Assembly (NCBI RefSeq): GCF_963662885.1 | Contig: NZ_OY760055.1 | Coordinates: forward strand, 320,001 to 384,000 | Origin: an uncultured Pseudodesulfovibrio sp. | GTDB lineage: Bacteria > Desulfobacterota > Desulfovibrionia > Desulfovibrionales > Desulfovibrionaceae | DNA length: 64,000 nucleotides | Direction of reading: 5' to 3' | Shown: positions 33,870 to 42,603 of the stretch, in pieces | Layout of the letters: the number at the start of each line of letters is the position of its first letter | How positions within the stretch are numbered: position 1 is the stretch's first letter | Notes under the pieces: model-generated | Told to the model about the DNA's origin: nothing | Databases searched by the model: none | What the model saw: the letters and a program-made list of their open reading frames with translations, nothing else | Translations under genes and position numbers: made by a program

Positions 33870-35924
33870 TCAGAACCGCTCGAAGGCGTCGTCCCCATCG
33901 TCCAGATCGAGGTCCATGCCGTCTACGGGTTTAGGCTCGGTACGCTTGCCGCTACCCTGGGGAAGCATGGCGGGCTTGGATTTGGTCTTACCCGACCCGC
34001 CGGGCAGGGCGCCGGTGGAGCCATGTCCGAGGTTGAAGAAGGCCATGGTCGATTCGAGCTGCACGGCGTGTGAGGACAGTTCCTCGGCCGTGGAGGCGAT
34101 TTCCTCCGAAGAGCTGGCGTTGGTCTGAACCACGGAATCCAGCTGTTGCAGCGCGCTGTTGATTTCGGTTGCCCCCGCATTCTGTTCGTTGCTGGCGGCG
34201 GAGATTTCCTGGATCAGTTCGGCGGTCTCCTCGATGTTCGGAACGATGGAGTCCAGCATCTTCCCGGCCCGGGCGGCCACTTCCACGCTGGAGGCGGACA
34301 GCTCGCCGATCTCGGCCGCGGCGGTGCCGCTGCGCTCGGCCAGCTTGCGAACCTCGGCCGCAACCACCGCGAACCCCTTGCCCTGCTCACCGGCCCGGGC
34401 GGCCTCGATGGCTGCGTTCAGGGCCAGCAGGTTGGTCTGCCGGGCGATCTCCTCGATGATCGAGATCTTTTCCGCGATCTGGGTCATGGCTTCCACGGTC
34501 TGGCGTACGGCTTCACCGCCCTTGCGGGCTTCATCCGCGGTGCGCATGGCGATTTCGCCGGTCTTGCTGGAGCTATCGGAGTTTTGGCTGATGCTTGAGG
34601 ACATCTCCTCCATGGAGGCGGAGACTTCTTCCACGGCGGCGGCCTGTTCGGTGGCGCCCTGGCTCATGGTCTGTGAGGAACCCGCCAGTTCTTCGGAGAT
34701 GGAGGCCACGTTCGAGGCGGAGTCCTGCACTTCGAAGACGATGGATCTGAGCTTGTCGATCATGGTGCCGATAGCTTGGGCCAATTGGCCGATCTCGTCA
34801 TTGCGGTGCACATCCAGGCGAACCGTGAAGTCGCCTCCGGAAAGGGCTTCGGCCACGCCCGCGGCCTGCTTCATGACGCTCGCCATTCTGGAGGAGAAGA
34901 TCAGGGTGATGACCACCGAGGCAAGAGTGAACACCAGCGATATGAGCACGTAGGTCCAGATTGTCCGGCTGACCACGGAGGCAAGGTCGCTCATCTGCGC
35001 GTCGACTCTTTGCACCTGGGCCTGTCCCAGGCGATCGATGGATTCGCGCATGGCCTCAAAGGTCTTTGTGCTCTCACCCATCAGGTTGATTCTCTTGAGA
35101 TTCTTGTCCGCATTGGCGGTGGATAAATCGACAACTTTCTGGCTGTAGCTGGCCCAGGTGTCGAGCTGGGTCTGAAATGCGTTTTCCAGCTTCCGCCCTT
35201 CGGCGCCGAGGAGCCCCGCGCCCTTGAGTACGCGATCGCGGGTCTGTCCGAGGTTCTCGGTGTAGGATTCCGCCTCGCTCTTGATCACAGCGGGGTCGAG
35301 GGTACGCATGATAAGGAGCTGGGCAACGTAGGCCTGGTAGGCGTCACGGTCGGCGTTGAGGATCACTGAAAGCGCCTCTTCCGTGCGCATCCGTTCGTCA
35401 TTGGGCAGCAAGGGGTTCTTCAACCGGGCGTCGGCTGTCTCGCCGAGCTGGTTGATGACCTCGCGCATGGCATCGAAGGAGCCCAGGGCGGACTTTTCCG
35501 CCTCGTCGCGGGCGAGGTTGGCGGACAGGGTTTCGTCGGTCAACTTCAGGATGGTGTTGTTGGCCGTTTCCCAGGCCTTGAAATCTGTTTTGAAGGCATT
35601 GAAGTCGCCTTCCATTTCCGGGCTGAAGCCTTTGGCGGGTCCGGTTATTCTGTCCCAGGTCTGCTGCATGTTCTCGGTACAAGCCGCCTTGTCCCTGTTC
35701 AGCTCTTCAAGCGAAGTCGCGGTTTCGGCCTCCATGACCGCCACCTGAGCCTGGTACGCATCGCGGTCGGCATCGATCATCGTGGCCCGGTCCATGTGCA
35801 GCCCGTTCACCGAAACCATGTTCGAATTCAGTACGTTGAAGCTGGTGATCCCAACCACGAAAATGATCAGAATGGCGGAAACCGGCAAACCCGTGATCAA
35901 CAGCAACTTCCATTTGATGCCCAT
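33870..35924 (-). CDS. methyl-accepting chemotaxis protein with a duplicated helical sensor domain
   Basis: 684 residues: membrane segment 1 (about 7-30), periplasmic region 31-320, membrane segment 2 (about 322-345), HAMP (346-400), and a cytoplasmic signalling domain with the tip IIEEIARQTNLLALNAAIEAARAGEQGKGFAVVAAEVR. The periplasmic part is an internal duplication: residues 51-168 and 191-307 align with a constant offset of about 140 (ADRDAYQAQVA vs ADRDAYQAYVA; FDAMREVINQLGETADARL vs FEAMRESIDRLGQAQVQRV). This resembles the two-bundle layout of helical bimodular (HBM) sensors. The acidic tail ends ERF. Ligand unknown. Single gene with its own terminator. Confidence 0.93.
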   Translation of the reverse strand: MGIKWKLLLITGLPVSAILIIFVVGITSFNVLNSNMVSVNGLHMDRATMIDADRDAYQAQVAVMEAETATSLEELNRDKAACTENMQQTWDRITGPAKGFSPEMEGDFNAFKTDFKAWETANNTILKLTDETLSANLARDEAEKSALGSFDAMREVINQLGETADARLKNPLLPNDERMRTEEALSVILNADRDAYQAYVAQLLIMRTLDPAVIKSEAESYTENLGQTRDRVLKGAGLLGAEGRKLENAFQTQLDTWASYSQKVVDLSTANADKNLKRINLMGESTKTFEAMRESIDRLGQAQVQRVDAQMSDLASVVSRTIWTYVLISLVFTLASVVITLIFSSRMASVMKQAAGVAEALSGGDFTVRLDVHRNDEIGQLAQAIGTMIDKLRSIVFEVQDSASNVASISEELAGSSQTMSQGATEQAAAVEEVSASMEEMSSSISQNSDSSSKTGEIAMRTADEARKGGEAVRQTVEAMTQIAEKISIIEEIARQTNLLALNAAIEAARAGEQGKGFAVVAAEVRKLAERSGTAAAEIGELSASSVEVAARAGKMLDSIVPNIEETAELIQEISAASNEQNAGATEINSALQQLDSVVQTNASSSEEIASTAEELSSHAVQLESTMAFFNLGHGSTGALPGGSGKTKSKPAMLPQGSGKRTEPKPVDGMDLDLDDGDDAFERF

Positions 35925-36156
35925 AACATGCCTCCAAATCTTCTTTCCGGGATCGAGAAGACCCGGTCAGGACCCACGTTACGACCTTTTTCGAGGAATA
36001 AGCTATTAGAATATTGAGAAGGTGGTAAGTTTTTGATGTTTATATGACGAATGGACGTAATTATAACGCGCCAGCGGTTTGAAAAAAAATGAAAAGTGTT
36101 TATTGTGGCGAATAGGAATCAAGTTCAAACCTTTATCTCGACTAGTTGAGGATGAC

Positions 36157-36462
36157 ATGAAAAAATTGTTGGCTGTGTTGACTATCCTGTGTTGTTTCGG
36201 CGTTACCGCCGCCTATGCCGTTGACGGTGGCGAATACTACCAGAAGCACTGTGCGGCTTGCCATCGTGACGGAACCGAGTCTTCCAAGGCCGGCGGCGGC
36301 GTGGTCCTGAAGGGCCAGAGCGCACAGGAAATCGAAATGAAGCTCACGGGCTATAAGGATGGCACCTACGGAGGGGCCAAGAAAAGAACCATGGAACGCG
36401 TTGTGGGCAAGCTGTCTCCCGAGGAGATTCAAGCCCTGGGCGCCTACATCGGTTCCCTCTAG
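36157..36462 (+). CDS. cytochrome c553-type monoheme cytochrome c
   Basis: 101 residues from the ATG at 36157 (GAGG upstream). Sec signal peptide (about 1-22, ending AYA), then one CxxCH heme site CAACH (residues 38-42 of the precursor) and a distal methionine candidate in GAKKRTMERVVGKLSP. Size and layout match class I cytochrome c553, which in Desulfovibrio is the periplasmic donor to the cytochrome oxidase encoded just downstream and an acceptor for formate dehydrogenase. It begins a run of eight plus-strand genes, with SCO only nine bases behind. Confidence 0.92.
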   Translation: MKKLLAVLTILCCFGVTAAYAVDGGEYYQKHCAACHRDGTESSKAGGGVVLKGQSAQEIEMKLTGYKDGTYGGAKKRTMERVVGKLSPEEIQALGAYIGSL

Positions 36463-36471
36463 GAAGAGCGG

Positions 36472-37470
36472 ATGCGTTCTTTCGCAGCTTTGTTCATAGT
36501 CGTCGTCCTGCTGGCCGCCCCTTGTTGGGCGACCAGCGGGGCTGACGCCCCTGACAAGGGAATGGATGCGGCGCAGACGTCCATGGAACACACCGGCCAC
36601 GACATGGGCGAACACGCCATGGACGACCAGAACGCGGCCGTTCATGACATGGCCGATCACAACATGGCCGACCAAAACGCGGCCGGCCACGACATGAGTG
36701 GCCACGACATGGGCGACCAGCCCATGGACGCCCCCCACGACCATGAAAAGATGATGGAAGAGGCCGAAAAGGCCGACCTCCCTGTAGGCATCGAGGAACA
36801 TCTCGGGGCCATGCTCCCGGACGTGCCATTCACGGATTCCGAGGGGAACCGGGTAACCCTGCCCGAACTGGCCGACGCACCCATTCTTCTGCTGCCCATC
36901 TATTATCGCTGCCCGGATGTGTGCAATCTGCTCCAGGGCTCCGTAGCCTCCATCCTGCCCGAGGTGAAGCTTGCGCCAGGCAAGGAACTCAAAGTGGTTT
37001 CCCTGAGCTTTGACGCCCGCGAGAACCCCAAGGACGCGGCCCGGGCCAAACGCAACTACACGGCCATCTCCGGCGACGCCTTCCCGGCCGAGTACTGGAC
37101 TTTTCTGACCGGAGACCAGGCGTCCATCGACGCCGTTCTCAACACCATCGGCTACACGGTACAGAAGCAGGGCGGGCTGTGGGCCCATCCTGTGGCGGCC
37201 ATCGCCATTGCCCCCGGAGGCAAGGTGGTCCGCTATCTCTACGGGACCAGTTTTTTGCCGTTCGACATCACCATGGCAGGCACCGAGGCGGCTCGGGGCC
37301 AGACCGGGTTGTCGGTGAAGCGGCTGCTTTCCTTCTGCTATAATTATGACCCCCAGGGACGTCGCTACGTCTTCGACATCCTGCGCGTCTCCGGGTTCAC
37401 CATCGTCGGGTTCGTGGTCATCTTTTTGGCCTGGCTCCTGCTCGGCGGCAAGAAAAAGAAGAGGCAATAG
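36472..37470 (+). CDS. SCO1/SenC-family copper chaperone with a His/Met-rich N-terminal region and C-terminal anchor
   Basis: 332 residues. SCO proteins deliver copper or set the redox state for the CuA site of cytochrome oxidase subunit II. The thioredoxin-like core has CPDVC (C147, C151) and the third ligand H239 (LWAHPVA). Two additions are notable: residues 31-95 hold nine His and eleven Met in repeated GHDM, HNMADQNAA and HDMADHNM units, likely a second copper-binding segment, and the C-terminus has a membrane helix (about 306-326) followed by KKKKRQ. A signal segment starts the protein. The stop is followed at once by coxA. Confidence 0.95.
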   Translation: MRSFAALFIVVVLLAAPCWATSGADAPDKGMDAAQTSMEHTGHDMGEHAMDDQNAAVHDMADHNMADQNAAGHDMSGHDMGDQPMDAPHDHEKMMEEAEKADLPVGIEEHLGAMLPDVPFTDSEGNRVTLPELADAPILLLPIYYRCPDVCNLLQGSVASILPEVKLAPGKELKVVSLSFDARENPKDAARAKRNYTAISGDAFPAEYWTFLTGDQASIDAVLNTIGYTVQKQGGLWAHPVAAIAIAPGGKVVRYLYGTSFLPFDITMAGTEAARGQTGLSVKRLLSFCYNYDPQGRRYVFDILRVSGFTIVGFVVIFLAWLLLGGKKKKRQ

Positions 37471-39087
37471 ATGGCGACGGATGCGGTGAGTCCCGGCTTC
37501 ATGGCCTCGGGCGGAAAGTCCTGGGTCCGCGAGTGGTTGTTCACTTTGGACCACAAGCGCATCGGCATGCTCTACCTGTGGTGCATCACGGCCTTCTTCG
37601 TGGTCGGTGTGCTGCTTGGGCTGGTCATTCGGCTGGAGCTCTACCAGCCCGGAAAGGATTTTATCGGGCAGCAGGCCTACAACGCCATATTCACTCTGCA
37701 TGGAGTAATCATGATCTTCATCGTGGTTATCCCAAGCATCCCGGCGGCCTTCGGCAACCTTTTCCTGCCCCTGCAACTGGGGGCCGAGGACGTGGCCTTC
37801 CCCCGGCTGAACACGTTTTCCTTCTGGCTGTATGTCATCGGCGGCGCCACGGCACTCGTTTCGCTGTTCACCGGAGGGGGAGCGCCGGATACCGGCTGGA
37901 CCTTTTACGTACCGTTCTCGGCCGTGACCACCACCAACGTGTCCGTGGCCGTGGCCGGTGTGTTTATCCTTGGCTTTTCGTCCATCCTTACGGGGCTGAA
38001 TTTCATCGTCACCATCCACCGGCTGCGCGCTCCCGGGCTGAGCTGGACCCGGTTGACCCTGTTCGCCTGGGCGCTCTATGCCACGGCCTGGATTCAGGTC
38101 CTGGCCACGCCCATCCTGTCCATCACCGTGGTTTTGATCGCAGTCGAACGGGTGCTCGGCCTGGGGATCTTCGACCCGGCCCGTGGCGGCGACCCGATTC
38201 TCTATCAGCATCTGTTCTGGATCTACTCCCACCCGGCGGTCTACATCATGATCCTGCCCGCCATGGGAGTCATCTCCGACATCATCCCGGTCTTCTGCCG
38301 CAAGTCCATCTTCGGCTACAAGACCATCGTCGGTTCGTCGCTGGCCATCGCGTTCGCGGGCTCCTTGGTCTGGGCGCATCACATGTTCGTGTCCGGCATG
38401 TCGGACACGGCGGTCATGGTCTTTTCCTTCCTGACATTCATCGTGGCCGTACCCTCGGCGGTCAAGGTCTTCAACTGGCTGTCCACCATGTACAAGGGGG
38501 CCATCCGGCTGGAGCCGCCGCTGATCTACGCGCTGGGCTTCATCTTCCTCTTCGCCATGGGCGGAATCACCGGCCTCGTGCTGGGGTCCGCAGGTCCGGA
38601 CATGCACGTCCACGACACCTATTTCGTGGTCGGCCATTTCCATTACGTCATCTTCGGCGGCACCGGGTTCGGCATGTTCGCGGCCATCCACTACTGGTTC
38701 CCGAAAATGTACGGACGGATGTACAACCGCAAGCAGGCCATCATCGCGGCCATCATTCTGGTGGTCGGCATGAACGGGCTCTACTTCCCGATGTACCTCC
38801 TCGGGCTGGAAGGCATGCCCCGGCGCTATTACGACTATCTTCCCCAGTTCACGTCCCTGCACCAGTTGTCCACGTACGGTTCCTGGATCACCTTTGCTGG
38901 GCTGGCGCTGATGCTCTGGAACCTGATCCACTCGCGCTACCGGGGCGAGCCCGTGGGGCGCAATCCGTGGAAGGCGGCCACGTTGGAGTGGACCCTGCCG
39001 TCCCCTCCGCCCACGCACAACTTTGACACCGAACCGGTCGTCACCCACGGCCCCTACGAATTCAGCCAAGTGAGGGATGATGACTGA
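37471..39087 (+). CDS. ctaD: cytochrome c oxidase subunit I (aa3-type)
   Basis: 538 residues with about 12 membrane helices. Conserved elements include SHPAVYI (His of CuB and the cross-linked Tyr region), WAHHMF (the CuB histidines) and VVGHFHYV (the heme a/a3 histidines). Start ATG at 37471 is directly after the SCO stop. Oxygen reduction to water is coupled to proton movement. It works with the c553 donor and the CuA/cytochrome c subunit encoded in this cluster. In a sulfate reducer its role is oxygen defence or microaerobic respiration rather than primary growth. Confidence 0.97.
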   Translation: MATDAVSPGFMASGGKSWVREWLFTLDHKRIGMLYLWCITAFFVVGVLLGLVIRLELYQPGKDFIGQQAYNAIFTLHGVIMIFIVVIPSIPAAFGNLFLPLQLGAEDVAFPRLNTFSFWLYVIGGATALVSLFTGGGAPDTGWTFYVPFSAVTTTNVSVAVAGVFILGFSSILTGLNFIVTIHRLRAPGLSWTRLTLFAWALYATAWIQVLATPILSITVVLIAVERVLGLGIFDPARGGDPILYQHLFWIYSHPAVYIMILPAMGVISDIIPVFCRKSIFGYKTIVGSSLAIAFAGSLVWAHHMFVSGMSDTAVMVFSFLTFIVAVPSAVKVFNWLSTMYKGAIRLEPPLIYALGFIFLFAMGGITGLVLGSAGPDMHVHDTYFVVGHFHYVIFGGTGFGMFAAIHYWFPKMYGRMYNRKQAIIAAIILVVGMNGLYFPMYLLGLEGMPRRYYDYLPQFTSLHQLSTYGSWITFAGLALMLWNLIHSRYRGEPVGRNPWKAATLEWTLPSPPPTHNFDTEPVVTHGPYEFSQVRDDD

Positions 39088-39676
39088 GCATAGGGATTAC
39101 CAGGGCGCCAAGATGGGCATGTGGATCTTCCTGTTCACGGAGATCCTGCTGTTCGGCGGACTGTTCGTGCTGTACTCGGTGACTTTGGGACGCTACCCCA
39201 CGGAGTTTCACGAGGCGAGCAAGCTGCTGGACGTGACCATGGGGACCACAAACACCGTGGTCCTGATCACCTCAAGCCTGTTCGCGGCGCTCTCCGTCGT
39301 CGGTTTGCAGCGTGGCAATCCCCGGGTGGCGAAGGGATTCATCATCCTGACCCTGGGCCTGGCCTGCTGCTTCCTGGTCATCAAGTATTTCGAGTGGTCC
39401 CACAAGATTCATGCGGGCCTCTATCCGGGCGGCGAGACCCTGGTCCAATGGGAGCCGGGCAAGCAGGCCTTTTTCTCCCTGTACTACACCATGACAGGGT
39501 TGCACGGGCTGCACGTCATCATCGGCATGGGCGTGTTCCTGTGGGTCTGGACCCGCATCTCGGCCGGGACGTGCACTCCGGAGTACTATGTGGCTCTGGA
39601 GAACGCCGGACTGTATTGGCACCTGGTGGACTTGATCTGGATCTACCTCTTTCCGCTCTATTACCTCATCACCTAG
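39077..39676 (+). CDS. ctaE: cytochrome c oxidase subunit III
   Basis: 199 residues with five to seven membrane helices: family landmarks are MTGLHGLHVIIGMG (the conserved subunit III region) and the acidic YWHLVDLIWIYLFPLYYL at the C-terminus. The reading frame overlaps the end of the subunit I gene by 11 bases. It stabilises the subunit I/II core and helps proton uptake. Heme- and copper-free. Confidence 0.95.
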   Translation: MMTEHRDYQGAKMGMWIFLFTEILLFGGLFVLYSVTLGRYPTEFHEASKLLDVTMGTTNTVVLITSSLFAALSVVGLQRGNPRVAKGFIILTLGLACCFLVIKYFEWSHKIHAGLYPGGETLVQWEPGKQAFFSLYYTMTGLHGLHVIIGMGVFLWVWTRISAGTCTPEYYVALENAGLYWHLVDLIWIYLFPLYYLIT

Positions 39677-39688
39677 GCGGGCAAAGGC

Positions 39689-39982
39689 ATGAACGAGCAC
39701 GAACAGACAAAACATCACGGACCGGGCTACGGCCTGTTCATCGGCATATGGGCCGCGCTCATGGCGCTCACGGCCGTCACCGTGGAGGTGTCCACCATCC
39801 ATCTCGGCTTCCTGAACGTGGTTGTGGCCATGGCCATCGCCTCGCTCAAGGCCTCTCTGGTGGTCTTTTTCTTCATGCACCTCAAGTACGAGAACTGGAC
39901 GATCAAGATCATGGTCCTGGTGGCCTTCGTCATATTGGCCATCTTCATCGGATTCACCTTTTTCGACACTGCAAACCGGTAA
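39689..39982 (+). CDS. cytochrome c oxidase subunit IV-like small membrane protein
   Basis: 97 residues with three predicted membrane helices (about 20-37, 45-65 and 72-92). The second pair of helices, with FFFMHLKYENWTIKIMV, matches the CoxD/subunit IV (COX4_pro) family of small accessory subunits that help assemble the copper site. The His-rich N-terminus (MNEHEQTKHHGPGYG) is cytoplasmic and short. It lies 12 bases after subunit III. Confidence 0.88.
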   Translation: MNEHEQTKHHGPGYGLFIGIWAALMALTAVTVEVSTIHLGFLNVVVAMAIASLKASLVVFFFMHLKYENWTIKIMVLVAFVILAIFIGFTFFDTANR

Positions 39983-40024
39983 CCCGGCCCACAGCCGGAG
40001 GAACGCATACAGGGACAGGAAACG

Positions 40025-41248
40025 ATGTATCCGCAGATTTTCACCGCCGCCAAGGGAGTTGACCAGGCCTTTCTGATCATCCTCGGATTCGCCGTGTTCA
40101 TTTTGGTGGCCGTGACAGTGACCATGATCTACTTCCTGTGGCGCTACCATTACACACGCAATCCAAAGCCCACGAACATTGAGGGGTCCATCAGCCTGGA
40201 GATCATCTGGACGGTCCTGCCCACGCTCATCGTGCTCGGCCTGTTCTGGACCGGCTGGACCTCGTTCAAGGCCATGCGCACCATTCCGGAAGGGGCCATG
40301 ACCGTGGCCGTGGAAGGACGCATGTGGTCCTGGCGGTTCACCTACGATAACGGCAAGACTTCCAAGGAGCTGGTCATCCCGGTGGATACCCCGGTCAAGC
40401 TGGACCTGACCACCCGGGACGTCATCCACTCCTTCTATGTCCCGGCCATGCGCGTGAAATGGGACATGGTGCCGGGCATGGACACCAATGCCTGGCTCCA
40501 GTCCGACACCGTGGGCGATTACGACATCTTCTGCGCAGAGTACTGCGGACTCAAGCACGCGGACATGATCACCCTCCTGCGCGTGGTGGAACAAGAGGAT
40601 TTCGACAACTGGGTCAACGCCAAGGCCGAACCTGCCGAGGAGGAACTCGGCATGTCTCTGCTTGAGGAATTCGGCTGCTTCGAATGTCATTCCATGGACC
40701 TGTCCGAGGAGTCGGCGCCGAGCCTGCTCGACCTGGGCAGCCGTGAGGAGACCGTGATCCTGCCCGACGGCACGGAGAAGAAGATCAAGCCCGACGAGGC
40801 CTACATCCGCCAGTCCGTGCGTGAACCCGGCGCGATCCTGGTCAAGGGCTGGGACGACATGATGCCGGCCTACGGCGACGAGCTGTCCGACGCCCAGCTG
40901 GGCGTCATGGCCGCCTATCTGCTCAAGGGCGGACAGGGCAAGAACAAGGGTGCGGTCCTGGCCGACGAGTTGGGCTGCATGGGTTGCCACTCCGATGACG
41001 GCACGGACGACGTCGGTCCGAGCTTCCTTGGCCTGTACGGCAGCGAGCGCAAGGGCAAGACCGCGGACGGCAAGCCCTATACGCTCAAGGCGGATGACGA
41101 CTACATCCACAAGGCCATCGTCGACCCGTCGGCGGACGTCCCTGACGGCTACGAGGACCAGATGCCCGCGTTCGACGATCTGGAGCCGGGTTCGGTGGAG
41201 CAGCTCATCGGGTACATCAAGTCACTGGCAAAGAAGGATGCCGAATGA
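40025..41248 (+). CDS. ctaC: cytochrome c oxidase subunit II fused to two cytochrome c segments
   Basis: 407 residues: two membrane helices (about 15-40 and 58-80), a CuA cupredoxin domain with ligands H135, C170, E172, C174, H178 and M181 (CAEYCGLKHADM), then two heme c motifs CFECH (C218, C221, H222) and CMGCH (C318, C321, H322). Many caa3 oxidases carry one heme c; the second gives a longer electron path from cytochrome c553. It has no conventional signal peptide at residue 1. The stop codon overlaps the ctaB start by four bases (ATGA). Confidence 0.95.
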   Translation: MYPQIFTAAKGVDQAFLIILGFAVFILVAVTVTMIYFLWRYHYTRNPKPTNIEGSISLEIIWTVLPTLIVLGLFWTGWTSFKAMRTIPEGAMTVAVEGRMWSWRFTYDNGKTSKELVIPVDTPVKLDLTTRDVIHSFYVPAMRVKWDMVPGMDTNAWLQSDTVGDYDIFCAEYCGLKHADMITLLRVVEQEDFDNWVNAKAEPAEEELGMSLLEEFGCFECHSMDLSEESAPSLLDLGSREETVILPDGTEKKIKPDEAYIRQSVREPGAILVKGWDDMMPAYGDELSDAQLGVMAAYLLKGGQGKNKGAVLADELGCMGCHSDDGTDDVGPSFLGLYGSERKGKTADGKPYTLKADDDYIHKAIVDPSADVPDGYEDQMPAFDDLEPGSVEQLIGYIKSLAKKDAE

Positions 41249-42093
41249 TTGCGGAGCCTTTCTGCGACGTCGCTTCCCTGATCCGTCCGAGGGTCAGCCT
41301 GGCCGTGGCCGCCGGGAGCTTCTTTGGCTCGTTCTATCATGGTCAATTGTTCGGAGGTTCGGGCCACGCCTTCATGGCGGCGGCAGGGGCCTTCCTGCTC
41401 TGCGGCGGATGCTCGGCCCTGAACCAGGTCCAGGAGCGTGAGCGCGACGCGCGCATGGAACGCACCCGCAATCGGCCTTTGGCCTCCGGGCGCATGACGA
41501 CGGCGCGCGGGATGGTCTGGGCCGCCCTGTTCAGCCTGACCGGGCTGGCGTTGTTCTTTCGGGCCGGTGGGTGGCCGACGCTGATCGCCGGGCTCATGGT
41601 GGTGGCCGTGTACAACGGCCTGTACACCCCGCTGAAACGGATAACGCCCATGGCCCTGTTGGCCGGGGGCGTGGCCGGAGCCGCTCCGCCCGTGACCGGC
41701 TGGCTGGCCGCCGGTGGAGGGTGGCTTGATCCCCATATCCTCGGCGTGGCCGTGATCTTCTATCTCTGGCAGGTGCCCCATTTCTGGCTGCTGGCCGAAA
41801 AACATCGTCAGGACTACGGCAAGGCCGGGTTTGCCGTGCTCAACATCGGGCTGACGCCGGTTTTTCGAGCCCGGCTCATGGCCGTTTGGGTAGCCGCATA
41901 TTTTGTGGGGCTTGGCTGTTTCGCGGGCATGGCCGGACCGGCCTCAATGCGCGCCATTGTCCTGCCCACCATGCTTTTGGCCGGGGGCGCGGCAGCCTGG
42001 CTGGCCGCCGTGAACCGGCACAAGCCCGCTCTGGCGGCCATGCATTTGTCCCTTCCCCTGGGTCTCGCTTCGCTCCTCTTCGCCACCGTATAA
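41245..42093 (+). CDS. ctaB: protoheme IX farnesyltransferase (heme O synthase)
   Basis: 282 residues with about nine membrane helices. The UbiA-type Asp-rich motif is visible as NQVQERERDARMERTRNRPLASG (about residues 57-79), which binds Mg and farnesyl diphosphate, and a second conserved loop is HFWLLAEKHRQDYGKAG (about 176-192). It converts heme B to heme O, precursor of the heme A that the neighbouring oxidase needs. The farnesyl donor is made by ispA at 1344. A ctaA gene for the heme O to A step is not in the window. ATG overlaps the subunit II stop. Confidence 0.95.
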   Translation: MIAEPFCDVASLIRPRVSLAVAAGSFFGSFYHGQLFGGSGHAFMAAAGAFLLCGGCSALNQVQERERDARMERTRNRPLASGRMTTARGMVWAALFSLTGLALFFRAGGWPTLIAGLMVVAVYNGLYTPLKRITPMALLAGGVAGAAPPVTGWLAAGGGWLDPHILGVAVIFYLWQVPHFWLLAEKHRQDYGKAGFAVLNIGLTPVFRARLMAVWVAAYFVGLGCFAGMAGPASMRAIVLPTMLLAGGAAAWLAAVNRHKPALAAMHLSLPLGLASLLFATV

Positions 42094-42111
42094 CCGTATT
42101 CAAGGACGATC

Positions 42112-42534
42112 ATGCTCTGGCTTCACCCCATTCTCCAACTCGCGGCCCTGCTCATCGCCATCCGGGTCCTGTTCATGGGCATCAACCGGTTTCGCTTCCA
42201 GCACCTCAAGCAGAAGTGCGCCTTTGACTGGAAGGGCCATGTCAAACAGGGCAAGATCGCGGCCTGGCTCTGGTTGGTCGGGCTGGTGTTCGGCCTGTAC
42301 ATGGCCCAGCAAACCTGGGGGGCGTTGGGGCTGACCGGGCCGCACTATGGGGCGGGGATGCTCATGTGGCCGTTCATCCTGATCGGTCTGCTCACCGGCT
42401 ACCTGCTGCAAAAGCCGAGTGGCAAGCGACCGGGACTGGCTCTGGTTCACGGAGCGGCCAATCTGTGCGCCTTTGTCCTGGCCCTGTATCAGACCTGGTC
42501 GGGGGTGGAGGCGGTCCGTCTGCTTCTGCTCTAG
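42112..42534 (+). CDS. DUF4079-like four-helix membrane protein
   Basis: 140 residues with four predicted membrane helices (about 4-22, 50-67, 82-100 and 113-133). It resembles DUF4079 proteins, which sit next to oxidase or photosystem assembly genes; conserved histidines (HPILQ at the start, HVKQGK, HGAAN) could bind heme. It follows ctaB by 18 bases and precedes a strong terminator, so it is the last gene of the cox transcript. Function unknown; an assembly or heme-related role is inference from context. Confidence 0.7.
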   Translation: MLWLHPILQLAALLIAIRVLFMGINRFRFQHLKQKCAFDWKGHVKQGKIAAWLWLVGLVFGLYMAQQTWGALGLTGPHYGAGMLMWPFILIGLLTGYLLQKPSGKRPGLALVHGAANLCAFVLALYQTWSGVEAVRLLLL

Positions 42535-42553
42535 CCGTCGCGCCAAAATTTGC

Positions 42554-42590
42554 AAAAAAAAGGCCGCTCCCGGCAAGGGAGCGGCCTTTT
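42554..42590. terminator. bidirectional terminator between the cox operon and the SIMPL gene
   Basis: Stem AAAAGGCCGCTCCC with GGGAGCGGCCTTTT, short loop, A run on the left and T run on the right, so it works in both directions. It serves the plus-strand cox operon and the convergent gene ending at 42604. Confidence 0.95.
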
Positions 42591-42603
42591 CACATGGTTT
42601 GCG

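Noticed and set aside
36142..39069. Very long minus-strand open frame (about 975 codons) antisense to the SCO and cox genes
   Set aside because: Same cause; the plus-strand genes have clear catalytic motifs and tight operon spacing.
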